NCBI RefSeq assembly: GCF_001625655.1
Contig: NZ_AUYB01000085.1
Coordinates: 1 to 64,000, forward strand
Source of the DNA: Pseudoalteromonas luteoviolacea DSM 6061
GTDB taxonomy: Bacteria; Pseudomonadota; Gammaproteobacteria; Enterobacterales; Alteromonadaceae
Direction of reading: 5' to 3'
DNA length: 64,000 bases
Notes under the pieces: generated by a model
Database searches by the model: none
Seen by the model: only the letters and a program-made list of their open reading frames with translations
What the model was told of the DNA's origin: nothing
Made by a program: the position numbers and the translations under genes
Shown here: piece after piece, positions 57,436 through 64,000 of the stretch
Layout of the letters: the number at the start of each line of letters is the position of its first letter
Position numbering within the stretch: the stretch's first letter is position 1

Positions 57436-58548
57436 ATGAAATCTCAAATTGCCGCCTTATTCATCGCTGCTGCTGCCGTCCTACCTGCCATTGCAGACAC
57501 GTTAACGGTAAAAGCAGATGCACCCAAGCGCTATGTTGTCAAAAAAGGGGACACGCTCTGGGATATTTCGAGCTTGTATTTACGTAGTCCATGGAAGTGG
57601 CCTGAGTTATGGCAAAATAACCCCCAGATAAACAATCCCCACCTGATTTACCCAGGTGACATTCTTTCGCTTGGTGTAGATGAAAATGGCAATCCGGTGC
57701 TACGAATTGACAAAGGGGTAAGAAAATTATCCCCACAAGTTCGTATTATTTCTGCAAAAGGAGCCGCAATCCCAACATTACCACTATCGGTTTTGGAGCC
57801 TTATTTAAAATTTGACCAGGCATTGAGTAAAGATGACTTGAGTGACGTACCGATTGTACTGGGGTCGAACAAAAACTTTAAAATGAGTATTGCTGGGCAT
57901 CTTCTGTATGTGAAAGGAGACTTGTTGCAAGGGAGTACTTATGGTCTTTATCGACTTGGCAACCCTTACAAAGATGGGTTTACAACACTTGCATATGAAA
58001 CCAAACTGGTAGGCATTGGTCGTGCTGTTAAAGGCGGTGATATTGCGGATGGTGTACCCAGCACCCTAAGGGTAGTTGATGTCAAACAAGAGATTAAGGC
58101 TGGCGACTTTGTGATGCCAATCGCGCAAGGGCAAGATCATAAAGCGGCATTTAAGATGAGCAAGCCAAACATCGCTATTGATGGCAAAATCATTGCCAGT
58201 GCTAATCGCCATACAGAATTTGGTGCAATGTCTGTGGTAGTGCTAAACCTTGGCAGTAGTCAAAAGTTAGTAGAGGGAAGCGTATTAAATATATTACGTC
58301 AGTCTCCTACGGTGATTGAAAACGAAGATGGTCCAAGGTACATCGAAGACTCAAGCAGTTTAGACAAGCTGATTGGGGATATCGGTTCCTTATTTGGTGA
58401 AGAAAATAGCGAAGATAGTACGGTATGGCATATGCCCAGTGAAAAAGTGGGTGAGCTAATGTTATTTAAAGTCTACGACAACATTAGCTATGCGATGGTT
58501 ACTAAGACGACCCATCCTATTAGAGTGGGGGACAGCGTCACAAACTAA
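57436..58548 (+). CDS. LysM peptidoglycan-binding domain protein
   Basis: This 370-residue exported protein has a signal peptide (1-20, ending AIA) and one LysM domain (about 33-82, YVVKKGDTLWDISSLYL to IYPGDILSL). The rest is unassigned beta-rich sequence. Genes of this type commonly lie between def and dprA in gammaproteobacteria. A role in cell-wall attachment is likely from the LysM domain, but the remaining function is unknown. Confidence 0.85.
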   Translation: MKSQIAALFIAAAAVLPAIADTLTVKADAPKRYVVKKGDTLWDISSLYLRSPWKWPELWQNNPQINNPHLIYPGDILSLGVDENGNPVLRIDKGVRKLSPQVRIISAKGAAIPTLPLSVLEPYLKFDQALSKDDLSDVPIVLGSNKNFKMSIAGHLLYVKGDLLQGSTYGLYRLGNPYKDGFTTLAYETKLVGIGRAVKGGDIADGVPSTLRVVDVKQEIKAGDFVMPIAQGQDHKAAFKMSKPNIAIDGKIIASANRHTEFGAMSVVVLNLGSSQKLVEGSVLNILRQSPTVIENEDGPRYIEDSSSLDKLIGDIGSLFGEENSEDSTVWHMPSEKVGELMLFKVYDNISYAMVTKTTHPIRVGDSVTN

Positions 58549-58574
58549 GTACATTTGATGCTCAAGGAGGGAGC

Positions 58575-59654
58575 ATGAATACATTATCTACACGACAAGC
58601 CGTTGCCTTAAAGCTCTGTCAGGGCCTTGGGGTTGCAACTTTATTAGCCCTGAAGCAAAAAATTGCACTGCCCAAATTATTTTCGATTGATTATGCAGGC
58701 CTACTCCACTTGGGCCTCACAGAAGCGATTGCTAAGCAGTTACGCAATGTAGACTGGCATAGGGTAGATCACATTTTAGCGCTCTGTGAAACACAGAAAC
58801 TACAAATTATTCATTACTTTGACCTCAATTACCCCGTGACACTGACGCACATTTGCAATCCTCCTTGGGTAATATTCTGCAGGGGGAATACCGCATTACT
58901 GAATTGTCCACAAATTGCCGTTGTTGGCAGTCGAGCAGCGTCACGCACTGGGTTGGAGATTGCTTATGATTTTGCAAGGCAATTGAGCCAGTCCAATTTA
59001 TTAGTGACATCTGGTATGGCACGAGGCATTGATGGGGCAGCGCACCAAGGTGCTATGGATACTGGAGAGGGTACAATTGCCGTGCTTGGTACAGGCGTTG
59101 ATGTAATCTATCCACAGCGTCATCGTGACTTATATTGGCGTATTGCAGAGCAGGGCTTGCTAGTTAGTGAGTTTTTACCGGGGACACGTGCACATGCAAG
59201 CCACTTTCCCCGGCGAAATCGAATTATATCTGGTTTGTCATTGGGGGTATTGCTGGTGGAGGCGGAAATAAAGAGTGGGTCACTGATAACCGCACGATAT
59301 GCGCTTGAGCAAAATAAAGAAGTGTTTGCAATCCCTGGGTCAATTCGCCATAGCTTGTCGCAAGGGTGCCATTTTTTGCTTAAGCAGGGAGCTAAGCTCA
59401 CCGAGCACGTCAGCGATATTCTCGAAGAGGTGAGCTTTTTACCCGAAAACAGTCTATATATTATAGAAAGTGAAGAACCAAAGGAGAGTTGCCCCATTTT
59501 GCAAAATCTCGGCTATGAGGTGACAGACGTAGATACCTTAGTGCAGAGGACCCAGTGGCCAGTAGAGCAGGTACTTGCCAGACTATTGGACTTAGAGCTT
59601 GAAGACAAAGTAGAACGTGTATTAAACGGCTACATCAAATTAGCGAGGGGTTAA
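58575..59654 (+). CDS. dprA: DNA-processing protein DprA
   Basis: DprA (Smf) binds incoming single-stranded DNA and loads RecA during transformation. The 359-residue protein has an N-terminal helical (SAM-like) region, the Rossmann core with [28 protein letters not shown] and [12 protein letters not shown], and a C-terminal winged helix (about 295-355). It starts 11 bases before strong AAGGAGGG spacing is lost, at an ATG at 58575. smg follows after two bases. Confidence 0.95.
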   Translation: MNTLSTRQAVALKLCQGLGVATLLALKQKIALPKLFSIDYAGLLHLGLTEAIAKQLRNVDWHRVDHILALCETQKLQIIHYFDLNYPVTLTHICNPPWVIFCRGNTALLNCPQIAVVGSRAASRTGLEIAYDFARQLSQSNLLVTSGMARGIDGAAHQGAMDTGEGTIAVLGTGVDVIYPQRHRDLYWRIAEQGLLVSEFLPGTRAHASHFPRRNRIISGLSLGVLLVEAEIKSGSLITARYALEQNKEVFAIPGSIRHSLSQGCHFLLKQGAKLTEHVSDILEEVSFLPENSLYIIESEEPKESCPILQNLGYEVTDVDTLVQRTQWPVEQVLARLLDLELEDKVERVLNGYIKLARG

Positions 59655-59656
59655 AC

Positions 59657-60130
59657 ATGTTTGATATCCTAATGTACTTATTTGAGAACTATATTCACAG
59701 CGAAGCGGATATCTTCGTAGAGCAAAATCAATTGACCGATGAACTTGTAGGGGCTGGTTTTAATCAAGACGAAATTTACAAAGCACTTGATTGGTTGGAG
59801 CAACTAGCAGATTTACAACACAGTGATGAATTCCCATACTTAAACGCAAAACCAGACTCAGCTATTCGTATATATACAGAAGAAGAAAGCCGAGTGTTAG
59901 ATGTGGAATGCCGTGGCTTTTTAATGTTTGTTGAGCAGATAGGGGTAATTGACAGTATCACCAGAGAAATGGTGATCGACCGTATGTTGGCACTCGAGAA
60001 GTCGACCATTTGTTTGGATGATTTAAAGTGGGTGATTTTAATGGTGCTATTTAATGTGCCAGGCAAAGAGCACGCCTATGCACAAATGGAAGATTTAATA
60101 TTTGAACAACCTACCGGGTTATTGCACTAG
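59657..60130 (+). CDS. smg: Smg family protein
   Basis: The 157-residue acidic protein belongs to the Smg/DUF494 family, which regularly follows dprA and has no established function. Recognisable parts are [26 protein letters not shown] at the start type ([13 protein letters not shown]), and [21 protein letters not shown] in the middle ([15 protein letters not shown]). It is probably co-transcribed with dprA. Confidence 0.92.
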   Translation: MFDILMYLFENYIHSEADIFVEQNQLTDELVGAGFNQDEIYKALDWLEQLADLQHSDEFPYLNAKPDSAIRIYTEEESRVLDVECRGFLMFVEQIGVIDSITREMVIDRMLALEKSTICLDDLKWVILMVLFNVPGKEHAYAQMEDLIFEQPTGLLH

Positions 60131-60153
60131 GCAATAACCCACGCATACATAGT

Positions 60154-60315
60154 TTACGCATCAGTTAATTTGGCAATGTATTTTTGGGGTTGATCTGATA
60201 GCGCAAAATTACGTCGATTATTACGCGATTCACTGTATGCAATAAAAACAACCAAAGTGACAAGGGCATGTGCTTTTAGCAAGCCAGTATCAGAAATATC
60301 GTATTTATGTCTCAT
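60154..60315 (-). CDS. Small hypothetical protein, 53 aa
   Basis: A 53-codon frame starts at an ATG with GAGG eight bases upstream. The peptide begins MRHKYDISDTGLLKAHALVT, has a hydrophobic stretch VTLVVFIAYS (19-28) followed by ESRNNRRNF, and ends AKLTDA. The composition is protein-like, and it fills most of an otherwise empty 424-bp gap. I do not recognise the family. It could be a small membrane-associated protein or a chance frame. Bases 60316-60554 hold nothing else that I can name. Confidence 0.45.
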   Translation of the reverse strand: MRHKYDISDTGLLKAHALVTLVVFIAYSESRNNRRNFALSDQPQKYIAKLTDA

Positions 60316-60554
60316 CTAAATGACCTCATTCATATGCTTAATACAAAGCCCAATGGCTTGTAGGTACCTTAGTTGTAGTGAACACGCGCTCAGCGATGGA
60401 AAGCCGTATCCAGATTGAGTGACGACAGTTTGGTATTGATGGTTGTCTGGGTTAGTTCCTCGCTTCTATAGCTTGAATTAGGACTGTACCTATTTAACTA
60501 AAACCATACACAGAGTAAAATAGCGCAAAGCGTGCACAACCCAAAGGTATTCCA

Positions 60555-61119
60555 ATGAGCAAAATTGACCACTCACTTTTTAATGCTAATGAACATGCAT
60601 TAGAAAAAGAATACGAAATCTGCCCAAAGTGTGGCTCAGAGCTGGTGGTCAAGCACTCCAAAAATGGCGCGTTTCTTGGTTGTGCCAGCTATCCGACTTG
60701 CGACTATATGCGTTCTTTTGCACACCATGATAGCCATGAAATAAAAGTTCTGGATGATGCTGATTGCCCCGAATGCGGTAAGCATCTAGTGATTAGGAAC
60801 GGTCGTTATGGCATGTTTATTGGTTGTACGGGCTATCCGGAGTGTCACTTTATTGTGCACGAAGAGGAAGAGGAAACCGAATCTTTACCTGCCTGCCCTA
60901 AGTGCCAAAACGGCCAACTGCAAAAGCGTAAGAATAAATATGGCAAGTTTTTTTATGCCTGTGATGCCTACCCTAAATGCAAGTACAGTTTAAATCAGCA
61001 TCCGGTTGCGCATCAGTGTGAGCAATGTAACTGGCCTGTAATGGTGCAAAAACAGCGTGCCGGCAAAGCTATGCTACAATGCCCGCAAAAAGCTTGTCAG
61101 CATATGATTGAGGATCCTT

Positions 61120-61133
<14 letters not shown>
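60555..61133 (+). CDS. yrdD: Topoisomerase-type C4 zinc-finger protein (YrdD-like)
   Basis: This 192-residue protein consists of four tandem C4 zinc ribbons like those at the C-terminus of topoisomerase I, beginning at about 22 (CPKCGSELV), 75 (CPECGKHLV), 119 (CPKCQNGQL) and 160 (CEQCNWPVM). Each has a second Cys pair about 16-20 residues later, except that the last is less regular. It has no topoisomerase catalytic domain. In E. coli yrdD lies beside tsaC (yrdC), as here. It probably binds single-stranded nucleic acid. Confidence 0.88.
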
Positions 61134-62623
<1,490 letters not shown>

Positions 62624-62642
62624 CTTATCTGAAGAACTTATT

Positions 62643-62668
62643 AAAAAGGAACCCTTCGGTTCCTTTTT
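62643..62668. terminator. Bidirectional terminator between hemF and the chemoreceptor gene
   Basis: AAAAAGGAACC and GGTTCCTTTTT form an 11-bp stem with a CTTC loop, with T-runs on both strands between convergent genes. Confidence 0.92.
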
Positions 62669-62691
62669 AAATTGCCTTGAATAAGTGCCGG

Positions 62692-64000
62692 TTAATCTAA
62701 TTTAAAGCCTCTTACCTGTTCGTCTAACGACCGAGCTAATTCTAGTAGCTCTTCGCTGACTTGTTTACTGCCATGGGCATCCACCAGTGATTGCTCGGCA
62801 TTATCTCTTATGGCAATCACGCTTTGATTTATTTCTTCAGCCGCCAAGTTTTGTTGTTCGGTGGCATCCGCAATTTGTACATTGAGCGCATTGATCTCAT
62901 GCATTTGTGACGAAATATCTTTTAGCGCTTGTGCGACTTGTTGAACTTGTTGAGCGCGATCGTCGGCTTCAGAACAAGAGGCATTCATTGCATCGACCGT
63001 CTGCTCTGCCTCTTGTTGTAGCTTATCTATGGTTCTGCGAATCTCATCTGTAGAGTCATGGGTGCGGGTTGCCAGCGTTCTGACCTCATCTGCAACGACT
63101 GCAAACCCTCGGCCTGCTTCCCCAGCTCGAGCTGCTTCGATTGCTGCATTTAGCGCCAATAAGTTGGTTTGCTCTGCAATACTGCTAATAACCTCTAACA
63201 CTTTACCTACAGCCAAAGTTTGTGTTTGTAGTTGACTCACTTGGCTTGCCGCATCTCTAATATCTTGCGCTAACTGGTTGATACTCTGTTCAGTCGTGTG
63301 TGCAATTGACATACTTTGTTCGGCGAGATGATTACTGCTATCTGACTTTTCCGAAGCAAAATGAGTAGTATTTTTCACTTCGCTAGATGAGCTTTCAAGT
63401 TCATTGATTGCTGCAGCAACCGAATCTGTGCCTTGCTTTTGCGCTTGAATTGCAGTCTCTGTTGTCTCGGCTGCCGTATAAATATGTTCGGCAGAATGGA
63501 TGAGTACTTTTGAAGAGCGAGATACTTCTGCAATGCTGTCTTTAAACGCAGCCATCATCTTATTAAAGTTCGTTGCTAATCGGCCCAGTTCATCGTCTAT
63601 CTCATCGTCAATACGTAAACTAAGGTCTTGATTGGTGGTAGCCAGTCGCATTGTTCTACCAAGGTTTTTTAGCCTAACAATAAAGAGCTTGCGGAACAGG
63701 ACCCCTAGTATCAAGAATGCGGTGGCAAATATCGTTGTCAAAATCGCAGTACTTAATAAAGTATTTTCATGGACTGTGTCATCAATTTCTTCTAATGAGT
63801 AACTTATTTTAACTGCCCCCAGAACATCGCCCTCCTGTGCTTGGTGGCAGCCGAGACAATTAGTACCTTTATAATCAGCACTGGCAACCATGGGTTTTAA
63901 ATAGGTCATTACCCGCTTGTCGCCTTTTTGCTCGATCACAAGTAATTCTTGACCTTCGAGAGCGGCATGCTCCGATTCTGACTGAGGGGATTCATTTGGG
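62692..64000 (-). CDS. Methyl-accepting chemotaxis protein with CXXCH haem motif (partial)
   Basis: The C-terminal 436 residues of a chemoreceptor are visible; the frame stays open to the window edge, so the N-terminus is missing. The visible sensor part includes N-C-L-G-C-H-Q, a c-type haem-binding CXXCH, then GAVKISYSL before one membrane helix (about 84-105 of the visible part). A HAMP domain and the signalling domain follow, with the hairpin tip [27 protein letters not shown] segment ([16 protein letters not shown]). It probably senses redox, oxygen or nitric oxide through haem, in the periplasm. A GTG near 63939 is not a credible start because the frame continues upstream. Confidence 0.9.
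   Translation of the reverse strand, partial: PNESPQSESEHAALEGQELLVIEQKGDKRVMTYLKPMVASADYKGTNCLGCHQAQEGDVLGAVKISYSLEEIDDTVHENTLLSTAILTTIFATAFLILGVLFRKLFIVRLKNLGRTMRLATTNQDLSLRIDDEIDDELGRLATNFNKMMAAFKDSIAEVSRSSKVLIHSAEHIYTAAETTETAIQAQKQGTDSVAAAINELESSSSEVKNTTHFASEKSDSSNHLAEQSMSIAHTTEQSINQLAQDIRDAASQVSQLQTQTLAVGKVLEVISSIAEQTNLLALNAAIEAARAGEAGRGFAVVADEVRTLATRTHDSTDEIRRTIDKLQQEAEQTVDAMNASCSEADDRAQQVQQVAQALKDISSQMHEINALNVQIADATEQQNLAAEEINQSVIAIRDNAEQSLVDAHGSKQVSEELLELARSLDEQVRGFKLD

Overview
The window looks like the replication-origin region of the main chromosome of a marine gammaproteobacterium, most likely Pseudoalteromonas or a close Alteromonadales relative. This is inferred from the moderately AT-rich composition, the E. 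coli-like order mnmG-oriC-mioC, the cluster rpmH/rnpA/yidD/yidC facing dnaA-dnaN-recF-gyrB, chromosomal parAB beside the atp operon, and close protein matches to gammaproteobacterial families recalled from memory. No database search was possible.

Layout. Bases 1-9885 form an accessory island. At the left edge are two tandem short peptide genes on the minus strand, both too small for routine gene calling. They face a divergent M16 zinc-protease lipoprotein gene, followed by a MacAB-like exporter (adaptor, ATPase, FtsX-type permease) and a membrane-bound winged-helix/beta-propeller regulator. The peptides begin MNN(I/V)LKLQ, as in the leaders of class III lanthipeptides, and the complete one ends in a Ser-X2-Ser-X2-Cys motif of the labionin-forming type. 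A 15-bp motif recurs upstream of the peptides, the protease and the exporter, always oriented toward the gene. I read this as a candidate Gram-negative class III lanthipeptide (or related RiPP) system whose synthetase would lie left of the window.

Bases 10241-21651 hold the complete F1Fo ATP synthase operon (atpIBEFHAGDC), parAB, rsmG and mnmG, all on the minus strand. An E. coli-type oriC follows (three AT-rich 13-mers, R1/R2/R4-like DnaA boxes, many GATC sites), then mioC, a 1-kb gene-poor stretch with more DnaA boxes, and mnmE. The usual yidC-mnmE adjacency is interrupted by a thiol-redox module (DsbD-like channel, TlpA-like thioredoxin, an odd CXXC-less two-domain thioredoxin, and a ToxR/CadC-type TPR regulator). 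The promoter region of that module carries four heptamers spaced one helical turn apart.

From 29422 to 42000 come yidC, yidD, rnpA and rpmH (minus), a GATC- and DnaA-box-rich intergenic region, then dnaA, dnaN, recF (with two perfect parS-like palindromes inside its coding sequence), gyrB and glyQS (plus). Gene orientation flips exactly at the rpmH/dnaA gap.

The remainder is ordinary housekeeping: a small lipoprotein, tusA, fadBA, slt, pepQ, a YigZ-family gene, trkH, a PilZ protein, trkA-rsmB-fmt-def, a LysM protein, dprA, smg, a zinc-finger protein, tsaC and hemF. The right edge cuts a chemotaxis receptor whose sensor part has a CXXCH haem-c motif.
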